DNA of 64,000 nucleotides from Diaporthe sp. PMI_573. Its lineage: Eukaryota; Ascomycota; Sordariomycetes; Diaporthales; Diaporthaceae. The stretch is taken from assembly GCA_021399435.1 (NCBI GenBank), contig JAJTUP010000006.1:806001-870000 (forward strand), read 5' to 3'. The notes below the pieces were generated by a model. That model was not told the DNA's origin. It was given only the letters and a program-made list of their open reading frames with translations, and did no database searches. Made by a program: the position numbers and the translations under genes. Positions 11,809 through 23,729 of this stretch are shown here, piece by piece; the first letter of the stretch is position 1, and every line of letters starts with the position of its first letter.

Positions 11809-13462
11809 TCACTCCTTGACCATCCAGAAACAGCCACCAAACAGACCCGCAGCGACAAGCGTCGTCAGGAACCCAGCACCGACCCTGTCACCAGCAGTGA
11901 TGGGCTTGAGCGTGCTGAGCGACTCGTCCGTCTTGTCCTGACCAGCGTTCACGTCACCCGTCGATGAGCCGCCGTTCATGGAGGTGAAGGGCGTGGGGAC
12001 GTTCCAGTTCTTGACCTGGCTGTAGAAGATGACGGACAGGGCGGCCATCTGCTGGCCGACGCCGTGCATGCCGTCCCACTGAGCGCCGTCGACCCAGTGC
12101 ATGCCGCAGGCGGTCCCGCTGACGCCCTTGTACCCGTCTGCCGCGGTGGCGGTGCCGGAGCACTGCTGCGCGGCGCCCACGGCGCTCGCCGACAGCAAGG
12201 GGCCGATGATGTCGTAGGTGTGCTGGGCCATCTGCACGGTGCCCGCGAGCCAGCGGACCAGGTAGGCCTTGAAGGAGAGCGAGTCGGTCTTGCACTGGAA
12301 GGCGGGCTCGCAGGCGGGCTCGTACATGACCTGGTTCTCGAAGAACTGCTGCGAGGTGTGGTTCAGGATGCCGTCGACGCGCGTCTTCCACTGGTCGGAA
12401 CCGTTGGTGTAGTTGTACATGACGGCGGTGCCGTGCAGCCAGATGCCCGCGTTGTACGTCCACTGCACCTGGTCGATGGTGGTGCAGTTCTGGTTGTCGC
12501 CGTAGCCCGCGCCGTCGTAGATGTTGTACTCCTCGTCGATGAAACCCACGGCCTCCATCCAGTCGTACACCTTGGTCGCCCAGTCGGCGTAGGTCTGGTT
12601 GCCCGTGTACCGCGCGAGTCGGGCGCCCAGGTTGAAGAAGCAGCCGTTCGAGATGGAGTTCTTGTATGTGTAGCCGTTGTTGAACGTGAAGATCTGCCAT
12701 CGCAGTCCGCCGCCGCAGTCTGCGTCATCCCATCGCCCGACGTACTCGTTGAAGACGGCCTGCACTAGGGCGAGGTATTGGGCCCCGCCCTCCTCGGTTG
12801 AGTTTGGGTTGAGGAAGTTCTGCTCGGCGGCTGCCATGGCCGAGAGCGCCCAGAAGCCTTGGCTGTGGTCGGGTCAGCATGATGGTCTTGGAAGTCAACC
12901 CAGCCGTGGGGGGGGGGGTATGGCACGACGGGGCCCTATTGGTGAACGTACTCATCGTTTCCTTCTGACTTGGTCTGGTTAAGCGGCATGAAATCAAGAT
13001 CATCGCCTCTTTGATGTTGCATGGCCTCGTACGTGACGTTGACGTATGTTTCGTCGCCGGTGTACGCCCAATAATCCACCATGGCGCCGAACATAGCACC
13101 AGCTTCCCACCCTGTGCGTGTTGCCCGCGGTCAGCCTGCTGGTTGGAATGGAGATGGGCGAGAGACGGTGACATACAGTAGTATGGGTCTGGCAAGTTGC
13201 CCGCTACATCACCGGTGTTGTTTCCTGTGTAGTACTTCATCAAGCCATATGCTATTGTCGATGCGCCCTGCTTGATCGAGGCTGCCACGGCATTAGCTCA
13301 AGATGTCCCGGCGGGAACTAGAGGCTGGTCAAGTCCGGATGAGGACAGACGTGGGGTGTGTTTCGTTGACGCACCTTCTGAGTTCCAGTCGATTTCGATG
13401 GCCAAGGCCATTGGCGCCATGGCGCCTGTCAGCCATATCGCAGCCACAGACGAGAGCTTCAT
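11809..13462 (-). CDS. GH76 Dfg5/Dcw1-like mannan endo-1,6-alpha-mannosidase, GPI-anchored
   Basis: Predicted exons on the minus strand: 13462-13375, 13281-13177, 13111-12952 and 12862-11809, giving 468 residues. All joins restore GH76 motifs, for example YYWWEAGAM across exons 2/3 and the catalytic GNDDQGFWALSAM across exons 3/4. Residues 1-21 form a signal peptide. The C-terminus has a Ser/Thr/Gly-rich linker and a final hydrophobic segment (VGAGFLTTLVAAGLFGG), the GPI-attachment pattern. Family role: Dfg5/Dcw1 enzymes act at the plasma membrane to transfer GPI-mannoproteins to wall glucan, needed for wall biogenesis. Several N-x-T/S sites occur (NQT, NYT, NHT). Intron 3 contains an 11-G run at 12908-12918. 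It appears intact. Confidence 0.93.
12908..12918 (+). repeat. 11-base G homopolymer in an intron
   Basis: An uninterrupted G run on the plus strand (C run in the transcript) inside the third GH76 intron. It is short enough to be ordinary slippage DNA, but its length may vary between isolates or be a sequencing uncertainty. Confidence 0.8.
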
Positions 13463-14770
13463 CGCGTCTGCCTCGAGTCACGTCTTGCCGGAAAGCACAG
13501 GCACACGGCGTCGGAAGAAAGTTGAGTAAAGGAAACAATTAGCCGTGGTAATACAAAGGGTGGGCAACGAGCGTAGAGAAGATCGAAAACCGGAGAAAGG
13601 GCAGCAAGAGGGGCCGCCGGAGGTTCAGCAGCGCGGGTAGGGCTGCATGCTTTTTGACTGCATTCGCTCTTTCGACTTGGGAAAAGCTGCCTCATACGAA
13701 GAGGCAGAGCAAAAGAAAGGGGCGTGAGGCGCAAGCTGATCTCGGTGGGTCCATCTTTGTGTCCCCGGGCGTTGTCCCCATGGTGCAAGTGGCCAAGGGG
13801 ACCCCTCCGCCATGGCTGTTTGACCCACGGCAGTGGGACCAGAGAAAACCAACCGTCGTACGGGCTGCGTATCCGTCGTATCGACGACACCTGCTCAGTG
13901 TACACAGCAGAATTGCATGCTAAATCCTGCCATGGAACCCCTCAAAAGCGCCTGCCGGGCTGTGTAAAGGAACATTTTGACAGCTCCGGAGAGCGTCGTC
14001 ATCTCTCACTTTTGTCACACATTGCATGGCTGTGGATTACGAGGCAGACGGGCAGTGGGTGCACGAGAGCGGCGGAGGACGAGACGTTGAGAATGGGATG
14101 CCAAGACACGTGAAAATTACCGCCAGGGGTTTATCCAATTTGGGAGCTGGAAACTGCCCTGACCCCGGCAAATACGCAGGCTCCTGTTCTCGCCTCAGGT
14201 TAGGGGTCCACAGCTGCCGTGCCTCCAGGGCCACTAGGTGACCCCGTATGTCGACTGAATCAATCCGATCGACGCGAAATGGCACATGCAATTTGATGGG
14301 TATCTGCTCTGTTCTTGGCTGGCCGGCTGCCTGCTTTCTCAGGCTGGCCTGCATACTCGATTGCGGTATGTTAGTGATTTATTCTTTGGCCATGCCGGCC
14401 CCCATTTTCTATTATGCTTTGACATCTGTGTGATCAGCGGTTTCCCCAGGTTTGCCTGGCCTGTAGAGCCTGGGTCTCCTGGGTCTCCTGGGTCTCCTGG
14501 GTCTCCAGAGTGCACAGTGTCGATCTCGGAGATACAGCCGTCTGCTGCCAAACTCAAAATCACCTTCTAGAATTAGGTGTGAGGGAAGCCCTGGAGATAA
14601 TGATCCGCATCTCGCCCAGATAAATACCATCCCATCCCGTGTCCATCATCTATCACAGCACATTACTGATGGATTGATTAAAGGGCACATGCAGTGGCTG
14701 TGCCAAAAAACGAGAAAGGAACCACTACACGTCCTGCAAAAGAGAGCTGAATGTCTCCATCAGACAAAAA
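13463..14770. other. Intergenic, GH76 promoter side to tRNA-Thr
   Basis: No gene recognised. It holds the 9-bp tandem array at 14472-14506 and the likely GH76 upstream region (CTTTT- and GA-rich around 13500-13740). Confidence 0.45.
14472..14506 (+). repeat. Tandem 9-bp repeat, about 3.9 copies
   Basis: The unit gggtctcct is repeated without interruption, the last copy missing one base. It is a minisatellite in intergenic DNA, with no spacers, so it is not CRISPR-like. Confidence 0.9.
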
Positions 14771-14842
14771 TGCCTCCTGACGGAATCGAACCGTCGATCT
14801 TCGCATTACGAGTGCGACGCCTTACCGCTTGGCCAAGAAGGC
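14771..14842 (-). tRNA. tRNA-Thr(CGU)
   Basis: A 72-nt intronless tRNA on the minus strand. The anticodon loop is CTCGTAA, reading ACG codons. The seven-base acceptor stem GCCTTCT pairs with AGGAGGC (one T-G wobble), followed by discriminator A. The internal promoters are visible: A box TGGCCAAGCGG and B box GGTTCGATTCC. CCA is not encoded, as expected for a nuclear gene. Confidence 0.95.
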
Positions 14843-15634
14843 TCGCGGTTTTCAAAATTTGATTGATTATGACGCTAGATTGGACATTGCGCCTGAGCGG
14901 TGCGTTAGGGATGGTGAATCTGCTGTAAGAGAGTCCTGTATTGGTATACTGTGGACTGCTGTTCTGGTTGAATACAATGAAATACACAATGAGTCATGGT
15001 AGACAGGTGTGTACAGAAGAACACCCTTTCACCTTGTCCCATCATCATCGGACAATTCGATTTAGGCCCTCGTCATGAGCTTTGAATTTCACAGATGTGC
15101 AACTCTAGTATTCTTGATCTAGGACAACAAAGCTCAAGCCAGGTAGGATCCCAAAGATTGTTTTGGTATGTGGTGATCAGAAATGCCCACTATCCCGGCC
15201 TGTCTGGGTTAGTATATGCACATGACTACACCAATACTCTGCAGACAAGGTGGCATCGCAGGACTCTTCCTTCAACTGCCGGGGTTGAAAAGGTCTGGCT
15301 TGTACATCGAAAGACAGCAGGGCCGCTGAATACATCAAGTCAACTGATACACTATATCATTCCACCGGCTCTCGTGACCTGGGTCTTCAAGAAACAGTAG
15401 CGTCCACGGAGAGCACGACCGCCACAGCCAGCCACTACAAGGCTTCCAATCCGCTTACCTCGTGGCATAAGCAGTACCTGAATACAGATGCCGGAAGCAT
15501 CTGGGACAGCTCTGTCATCCAAGGTCTTCAGTCTGGCTGCTTCTGAAGCACGCAACGTATATCAAGGCTTTTGAAGAAGGCCCTCTGAAAATTACCACAG
15601 TGGTGTTTTTCTCGCCAGAGTCACAACAAGCAAG
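14843..15634. other. Region upstream of the HET relic
   Basis: No intact gene. The N-terminal half of the HET domain would be expected here, but I could not recognise it in any frame. It may be lost or too mutated. Confidence 0.35.
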
Positions 15635-16647
15635 GTGCTCTGCGAAGCGCGTCGTTTCTATGACCCCATGGATTATGCGAGGCTAGTCACCTACTGTCAC
15701 CTTTTTACCAGGGATTGGACTTTGCGGGAGAAGCTGCCGCCGCCCAGGACTATTCATTTGGGCGACAACTGTATATGGTGGGACTGCCGATCCCAGACCA
15801 GCTCGGACTACCTACCAAACGATGATCTCACGGGTATGGCTGGTAAAAGCTTCATGCTTCCACCCGGTCAGCTATGGGATTGGGCCAAGATCGCCTGCCA
15901 CTCCTCTGAAGTCAATCTGACTTACGGCTCAGACCGATTAGCTGCTCTATCAGGGACAGCTGCGTGACAGCACGAGGAAACTGGCGACCAATACTTGGCA
16001 GGTTTGTGGAGAAAGCCGCTCATCTACGACTTGTTGTGGCGGCTCGAAGAACATATTGAAGATGTCAGCCCTCTAGGCACGGAGCGCCCCGTACGGGACA
16101 GATGCTGACCGGAGTGGTGGGCACCTACCTGGTCTTAGATCTCGGTCGAAGGCAAGGTAACCTTTGGCTGCCATTCGCAAAGTGAACTTCTCGTCTGGAG
16201 CGTGGAGGACGTAGTTCTTCAAGTGACGAAAGCAAGTACAAAGAGTATGTTCGAGTGCTTGAAGCTATAACCACGCCGTCCGTTCCAGATCCAATTGGCT
16301 CAGTCAGCAGTGGACAGCTCGCACTCGCTTGCTCCCACCTTATTTGCGGTCGCCTCGGCCATGTTGATGGCCCAGAAGATCTTGCTGGGATAATTCCCTG
16401 CGATTGTGGTCTGGGAATATTTTCTGCCGTGATAGATTGTTGGGATGATGATCTGTTCAAAAATGAGGGGTTGGTTTACTTGCTGCCTTTCTTGAAAGGG
16501 AATTACACAGTATGGGGTCTAGTTGACCAGGCTGTTTGTCTCTCGAAGGGCCAGTTTCAGAGAGTTGGCTGCTTTTCTTTCCTCACACCGGGTTCACAAG
16601 GAAAACTATTTCCTCGACTTCCTAGAGCTATTGGAGAAGCTGGATAA
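15635..16647 (+). pseudogene. HET-domain (heterokaryon incompatibility) pseudogene
   Basis: HET-domain proteins of filamentous fungi take part in non-self recognition and cell death. One frame carries typical HET elements: RDWTLREKLPPPRTIHLGD, NCIWWDC, a DRLAALSG element, GDQYLAGLWRKPLIYDLLWRL and APTWS-stop-ISVEGKV. That frame is interrupted by TGA at 15965-15967 (Arg expected, CGA to TGA), TGA at 16106-16108 and TAG at 16136-16138 (Trp expected, TGG to TAG). A frame change follows near 16200-16215, after which SSSDESKYKEYV and DPIGSVSSGQLALACSHL run on to the stop at 16645-16647. The N-terminal part is not recognised. The stops are all explicable as C-to-T or G-to-A, the signature of RIP or deamination. 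Clearly non-functional as it stands. Confidence 0.8.
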
Positions 16648-16912
16648 TTCGACAGCCGCGGCTTAATGCGCGCATACTGCACTTGTTGTTGAGGGTGAGG
16701 GCAGGCAGTATTATGTCATCACTCTTGTGTCAATAAGAGGTCATATGAGTTCGAGATAGATTTCGGGATCCATGTTATGGTGACTTTGAGATTTTCTCGT
16801 CTTTATCGGACAAAATATTGTATAATTCAGGATACATGAACGATTATGCCACGAGTAGCAGTGGTCCTCGGATTACTGTGTTGAGTATTAGGAGCCTATC
16901 GCCGACTGGATA

Positions 16913-19900
16913 TTAACTGGAGTATGCAAGACGAGAATCATCTGGGTTGCACTCAATAACGACAACACTGTCGTTTCTCGGCCAGAATAGGGTGCCATCC
17001 TGCATCAACACACACGTGTCCAGGCTCGCTTCGCCCACCCAGTCCCTTGGGATAAAGTAAAGCCTCTGAACCATCTGCGTCCCATTTTTAACATGAGCAT
17101 TGAATTCCAGAGAACAAGTGCAAATCCAGAGGTCTTGATCCAGGAATACCAATTTCGAGCCGGGAAGGATCCCCAGAACAATCTTGATACGCGTGCAAAT
17201 CTCTGTTGGAATACTCGCATAGCCCAGGGGTCTGAGAAGTGGTCCGTCTTCATGTGGAATCAGAGAGTCCAGCTTGAAAATAAAAACCCTTGGTGCTTTT
17301 GCCTTGTTGTTCAATGTTGTGTTTCCCGAGAACAGTATGTGCTTGCCGTCTTGGGTCAAGGTCGCAGTGATAGCAACTCCACTTACGGACATCTTAGAAA
17401 ACTCGACCTCCATTGATGTCACTGGACTACTGTTCTCATGGGGTTTTCCGGTTACCATGGCTTCTGTCTGATACTGGTATGGTCGAGACCATTGAAGCTC
17501 CAAGTCTTGCCACTTGTATGCCTGCATGTCTTGCTGTCCAAATGCTAGCAAGAGATCTGGCTGTGAGGGATGCAACATCCAAGCCCGACTGGTGCAGTTG
17601 TCAAACCCTTTGGAAATGAGGAGACGTCCTGTTGCAACAGAGCAGACGAAGACACTGTTTGTTGCCACGATTATCGTATGGAGGCAGTCCCAGCTGAAGA
17701 GAACATTGTACACACTTTGATCTTTCAGGAGAATCTCTGGGCTCGGCATGTTTGAGACCTTCAGTTCTCCCGTACCGGCGGATTCTCGTTGGACAGAAAT
17801 AACATCCATACGCCCTGAAACATCGTTAACAGCGACGTATTCTCCATCTCTGCTCCATCGGATATGCTGTACGTCGAAAAAGCTGTGGAACTTGGCGAGA
17901 TCCATGCCATCCTCCTGCCATTTCTCAAAAAGGCTAACACCTCCATTTTTATACGAGACCGCGTAAAGCAATCCGTCTGGAGTCGGAGAAAATGCTGTAA
18001 TGGTTTCGAATGGCACAAGCCTTGCTTCTGAGATCTTGGACAGTTCTGTCGTTGACCGATCCTCGCTGTTTGTGTCACTGGTGACTTGTTCCTCCTGGTC
18101 GAAGAACCGGGCCAGACTATTTGATTCCCAGGCATTCACCGAACCGCCTCGCAAATCATAGAAACGGCGACTATCTGTGCTGAAGGCAAGTTCCGCTACA
18201 ATATCATCAGACGAAAGCTGGTAAATGATGGTGAAATAGGCAAAGTTCCAAATCCTCACAGCGCCGTTGCTGCTGCTGGTGGCGAAAAGTTTGCCGTCTG
18301 GGCTGGCTGCTATTTCGTCTGCGCGCGCATTCGGAGCCTCCACGTTCTCGTTCGTCAGGGGGTGCCACTTGAAGACGCATCCGTCACGGTAGACCCCCAA
18401 CACATGATCTGTGACTGGATTCCATGTGAACCTATCAACTCCCCACCACGTTGCGGAGCTCAAAAATGTGTTCGAGGATCGTCTTCTGTCGTCCTGAAAC
18501 GATTCGGATCGATAGCACCGGCTCAGGCAACGGCCATCGAGTAAGCTCCAAACAGAAAGAGGTGCACCTCGGTACGACACGCCGACGAGGTTATTGTCGT
18601 TGTTGAAGGCAATGCACATTGGAGAATTGATGATCGCTCCCTCCACGGGGACGGTCTCCTTGAGAAGGTTGGAATTCAGTATTTCCCAACCGTTGGCGAA
18701 GTCCTTCACTGAAATACTTCGGATGACATTGTCGTCGCCGCCGAGTAAAAGACCTTGGTCGCCTTCGGTAAACACAAGCGTCTTGGCTTTCACGTAGCGA
18801 GGATTCGCGGAGGAACCCAAGAGCGTTGCAGAAGGAATTGACCATATCTTGGTAGTCTTGAGTCCGTACGTCGCAAGCATTGTTCCCCTAGCATTCAGAA
18901 CCATAGCTACAACAGCTTCACCGTGTTCCAGAACGCAGACTCGCGTAAAGTTGATTGCGTCCCAGACGTAGGTCGCCCCTGGGGGCCCCAATGCCAGTAC
19001 GGCAAGGTGCTTGCCTGCGGACGATATCTTGTAGCATTTTGATGATCCAGGCAGTGTCAGCCTAGCGAGGTTATCATTCCAGTCTGTGGACTCGTTTCCC
19101 CAAGTTCTCACGATGGCTGTAGCCGGCGAGTAGAATGTACGGCGCAGGACGCTTTCCCCCGGGCAAAGTGCGGGTATCACGTCGTAGACAACGTTAGGGC
19201 ACGAGACGATGTGCGATCCAAACTTGCCAACAATTTTGATGAGATCGACCGACCAGTCTTCTAAAAGTTGAATATCCGTTAAACGATGTTGCATCGGGTT
19301 TTTTGAGGCGTTTGTCCTTTTGACTGTCTGCACGTATGATCTTAGAACTGTGGATGTCTTGACCAGAACTTCCAGTCTTCCCAGCATTGCCAGTGCTTGG
19401 ATCCAAGTCAGGACCGTCGGACCCCGGAAGAAAATGACGAGCAAATCGATGGGACTGTCAGAAACTTGGTTGCTATGCCCAAGGTGGTAGGACCAGTTGA
19501 CCGCACTGTAATACACCAAAGGCTCGCTCTCGCGGACAAAACCTTGACCTTGAGTCAACGTCCAGCGCAGCCTTGGATGACTCAACACTTCGACAGTTCG
19601 TTGGAAAAGTATGCCATGTGCCTTTCTGGGTTCAACACGAAATTCACCATCGCTTGTGCGAGTGAGGTACTCGCGAGCCGTGTGGTGAATCATATCAATT
19701 CTGCCGTTGTCCTGTACCTGGAGGAATTGACCACACGTGTCCTTGATGGTCCATCTGAGGTCCACAAAAGAGGAGAACTGAGGATGAAGAGCCTGGGACA
19801 TTTCTTCCAGATCGAGTGGCCTTTGTGCACAGACAGTCCATCGGAAGAGAGCCGAAATCAAGGGTCTGTTAGACTTTCGAGAGGTACTAGCGAGGTTACG

Positions 19901-21993
19901 CTCCATGTGTCGGTATAGCTCGGTCATATCATCAGGTACCTCCCTGAGAACCTTATTTATGTCTTCTTCTGTATGACATCGCAATATCTCGTCAAGTACC
20001 AGCTTCGTCCATAGAAAGTTTCCCTCGCAACGCCCGAGTAGCTGTTTCGTCAGATACTTCTTGAAATCGGAGTTACCTCTCATAGATCGTAACTCTTGCT
20101 GGACAAAAAGCCTTATATCTTCTTTGTTATGATCCTGATTGGTCTTTTCAACTCGTTCAACAGAGATATTGAGAGACATTCTGTCAATACTTGCGGAAAT
20201 GACGTCGGTATTGCGGCTGAGAAGAAGGATTCTCAACGGTAGGTTGACATCGCGAACGCCTCTTAGACACTCGAAGAGCGCTCTTGGAGATTCACATTCG
20301 TCCAACGCGTCGATGACCCAGTATATCGTGCTACTGGCAGTCTTGCGCAAGGCTTTTTCGAACATGGTCCGCCATATTAACGCCGCGTCTGCACCTGAGT
20401 CGAGGCCCCAACTTGACGGTGACATTCGGCTCAGCTCTCTTCTGAACGGTTCCAAGTCGCTTGCAACTTGATATGTGAGGGCTCTTAAGCAGCTCGTAAC
20501 AGATCTCTTGCTATAGTCCGAGTGTCTGAAGAAAAAGTATTGGCAGGGAAGACCCAACTTCCTCAGATGATGCACCATGAAGGCAGCAATCGTTGATTTT
20601 CCATTCGCAGGCGGTGCGCTGTACCAGAGAACCTTTGCCTCCGGACTTTTATCAAGCCATGACACGATCTTAGGTTCTTCCAGAACCCAGGTGCATGTAT
20701 TCGGTGTCCAATTTCGCTGAATCGAATGGTAATCGTCTTCAGAGGTGGGACAGATTTGGGCAAGATGCCCCAGGACTGAGTTTCCACCTTCTCCGTCACG
20801 TCCTTGATCATCACGGGCGGCATCAGAGCGTAACATGGTGGCGAGGGACAATAACGCATTCCTGACGCTTATATAGTTTGAGTCGACAGGGGTTGAGTAC
20901 TTGCAAACGTCGTGATGATCTGCTTGTAGAGGCCGAGAGATTTCGGTAGGGTAGCCAAGTACAGATGATTCCTTCTCCAGCACCATCATTTTCTTGGGCC
21001 CGATGGATGTGACGAGAGTCTCGTAGAAGGACCAAATGGATAGCCGCGGTACGTGGTGGCGGAACTGCTCGTTGAGCTCTTCGATGGCTGGTGAAGACTT
21101 GGTGAGGTCCGATATGAAACTTTTCGGCGACTGAAAGGATGCAGATAGTACCCTATTCAGTGTCTCGGCAAGATTGCTTCCACGGTGAGGGGTGGAAAGA
21201 AAGATGATGGCCGAAATTGCCGAGACCATTGTAGAATAATTCTCATCATGTAGTCCCAACAGAAAGGCTTTCTTGACAACAAGGCCTCCCATGCTGTGAA
21301 CCACAAATATAATTGGCCTGGACCCAAGGCTCAGGTCCCCGTTTGACCTACCTTTGGCAAAGCGCATCTCGAATAACAACTCCTTGGCAAAGTCACTGAT
21401 ATTTGAGACACTCCGGCTTGCACCACGCCAGTTCGCGTCGTAGCCAAAGGTCAATATCCGAGCTGTGCTTATACCAGGCTCAAAGGGGAGCCATAACTCT
21501 GGCCAGAACAGCGCTGGGTCATGGTTCTTCGACCAAGTCCGCCGACTATCTCCACCGAGCCCATGCACAAAAATGATGTCTAGGCTAGCGGCTTGTGGTT
21601 CGTGGAGGACATGCAGCCCCAGATTCGACGAATCTCGTGCCGGGCTCGGACCACGGCTGAGGCTGGACCTCGAGGTTTCTGGCAGCGAGGGTGGAGGCTT
21701 CACTGTACTTAGAAGGCCTTCGGGCGGTACATCCGATCCATAGTTCGTGGAAGCCCCAGGAGGGCAAGGAGCCACTATCACACTAGGTCCGGGATCCAGT
21801 GCTGACGCACGTCTTGAAGACGACTCTGCATCATCGTGTTGAGAGCGTGACTTCTTTGAGCGAAATCTCTTGAACTACAGACATGTTAGGAAGGACCTTC
21901 AAGTCACGATCAAGTAGGATCAGGATCAGTGGCGAGTGTTGGACGCGAGGGAAGGGAGGCAGTAGTCCATGTCATGTGACGCGTACTTACCAT
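16913..21993 (-). CDS. SesB-like lipase-NACHT-WD40 NLR-type protein
   Basis: Predicted 1654 residues. Exon 1 is only the ATG (21993-21991), followed by a GT-AG intron (21990-21875); exon 2 (21874-16913) is open throughout and begins with a basic FKRFRSKKSRS stretch. Domains: an alpha/beta-hydrolase of the fungal SesB type (FVHGLGG about 102-108, nucleophile Ser195 in VHSMGG, ADHHDVCKY histidines about 320); a NACHT-type STAND NTPase (P-loop SAPPANGKST about 420-429, Walker B VIDALDEC about 521); then a helical region and diverged WD40-type repeats from about 960 to the C-terminus. Family knowledge: such architectures act in fungal allorecognition and programmed cell death, the C-terminal repeats sensing ligands. 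The repeats here are unequal, unlike rapidly evolving HNWD repeats. Divergent from the kinase-like gene at 22571 and next to a HET relic. Confidence 0.88.
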
Positions 21994-22570
21994 GTTCGGG
22001 CTCACGTCCAGGAATGAATGGGAACGCTGTAGTTCCCGGCAATTGATCACTTGTCTAAAATCAACGAGAGAAGATGTTCTCCCAGCGGGGGTGGGTCATT
22101 GGGCAGGTCCGGGGTGGGGGCCGGTGGTGGTTGGCTCAGCGAGTGCAGGCGAGATGCCCAGGGGCATTGTGTGGGTAGAGAGAATCCGGGCTCTGCAGTA
22201 CGAGTACATACTGTACGTTTACCAGAACGTGCTGGGTTCCCCTCATTTTTCGGAGCCTTATCGGTGCTTTGATCCAATTTTGTTCCAGTACACCTGATGC
22301 CAATCCGGTCCCTCCGTGCTAAAAGTAGAAGTCGTCGGCGCTGCAGCAAGCTCTCTAGCCTCGCTCGGCGCCAACATCCTAACGGCTATTGGCCAGCATT
22401 TCACCAACATGCAGCAACACAACATGCACATCATTAACCATTCTGGGAAATCATATGGTGGTTGAGAAGCTGTCCACCATCTCGGCGCATTCAAACCCTT
22501 TTCTCGAACTTCGTCCCTGCTGGAACTCTACGCTGAAGCGCCAACTTGCTTTGCTCTTTATGTTTTCAAT
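21994..22570. promoter_or_regulatory. Divergent promoter region of the NLR-type and FN3K-like genes
   Basis: A shared upstream region of about 580 bases between two divergent genes. No other coding sequence was recognised. A G-rich patch lies at 22083-22135. Confidence 0.4.
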
Positions 22571-23729
22571 ATGAATCCCCTCCAGGCCCTGATTGATCAT
22601 TCCTTTGGGACGAGCCTCCCCTATCAGGGAGACTTCCGCGTTGACGAGAATGTCCTTGCCAAGTTCCCAAGGGGAACCACAGTCATCATGGCCAATCGCT
22701 ATGCAACCTCGGCTTGGACAATCACAGCTCGTCTTCACCTCGAAATGCCCAATGGAACTGAAGAAGTATATTTTCTTAAATCAGCTCCACTGGCTCTCGG
22801 AGGCCAGATGATGCAGGGCGAATTCCATGCCATGTCGGAATTCCACAAGTTTGCTCCCGACTTCGTGCCCAAACCACAGTCTTGGGGCAGGTATTCTTTT
22901 CAGGACTTGGAAGCATATTTCTTGGTCCTTGAGTATCTTGACCTTGTGACCGATACTATGCCGGACCCTACTGAGCTGTGCTCGAAGCTGGCGCGTGTAC
23001 ATCGAGACAGCAAGTCACCAACGGGTCAGTTCGGCTTTGCTGTCACTACGTGTCAGAACGTTTACCCGCAAGACTTGGGTTGGGAGAGCAACTGGACAAC
23101 ATTCTACCAAAAGATCCTCCAACACGTAATGAGGCTTGATTTTGAGACCAACGGTCACTGGGAAGACCTCGATAGGGTGGAACAGCGGCTCCTGAAATCA
23201 GTTATTCCTCGCTTGCTTGATGCACTAGTGGAAAAAGGAAGAGCGTTGAAACCGAGCCTCATCCATGCCAATCTGTGGGAAGGGAACACCGGCACCTCAC
23301 TGGAAAATGGCAACCTCTATATTTACGACTCTCCGGGATTCTACGCCCATAACGAGTTGGACGTGGCCGATTGGCGTGGCTACTACAACAAGATCCATCG
23401 GGATGTTTACATCAAGACCTATCTCAAGTTCTTCCCAGCCAGTGAGCCCAAAGATGAGTGGGACGACAGGAACCGCCTCTATGCGTGCTACTACTACATA
23501 TGGTATTCAGTACATCACAAAGCCTCCGGCAAGGCTGTCCGCCAGATGCAAGTGCCCAGACAACTAAATGGTTTTGAGTGCAATTTGCTAACTGGGCGCG
23601 TCCAGGGCTTATATTGATATGTGCTATCTTGTGGAAAAGTTTGCTCCATTTCCCGAAGGAGAAGCACTGCGAAGACTTGATGAGTCGGAAATGGCAACTC
23701 TCTCTGGAGACCGTGACCACACTTTGTAG
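22571..23729 (+). pseudogene. Fructosamine/ketosamine-3-kinase-like gene, broken 3' end
   Basis: Fructosamine-3-kinase family proteins phosphorylate sugar adducts on protein amines, starting deglycation. The 348-residue frame from 22571 has the fold hallmarks: a lysine in VYFLKSAP, GEFHAMSEFHKFAPDFVPKP, LARVHRDSKSPTGQFGF, then HANLWEGN (232-239) and YIYDSPGFYAHNELDVADWR. The family's catalytic loop reads HGDLWxGN, so the base Asp is Asn234 here. After KAVRQMQ a 54-bp GT-AG intron (23552-23605) leads to a frame giving only GLY and a stop. The family-like tail AYIDMCYLVEKFAPFPEGE continues in another frame to 23729. Either the splice is different or the gene has a one-base lesion. Probably inactive as a kinase; this is an inference. 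Confidence 0.7.

Noticed and set aside
11954..12768. Long frames on both strands over the GH76 gene
   Set aside because: They overlap the clearly conserved GH76 exon and show only Arg/Ala/Thr-rich shadow composition.
14472..14506. Short regularly repeated units, CRISPR-like at first glance
   Set aside because: The 9-bp units are directly adjacent with no spacers, in a eukaryotic genome.
21781..21783. Possible GTG start of the NLR-type protein
   Set aside because: The frame continues upstream through a basic stretch to a good acceptor, with an ATG ending exactly at the matching donor.
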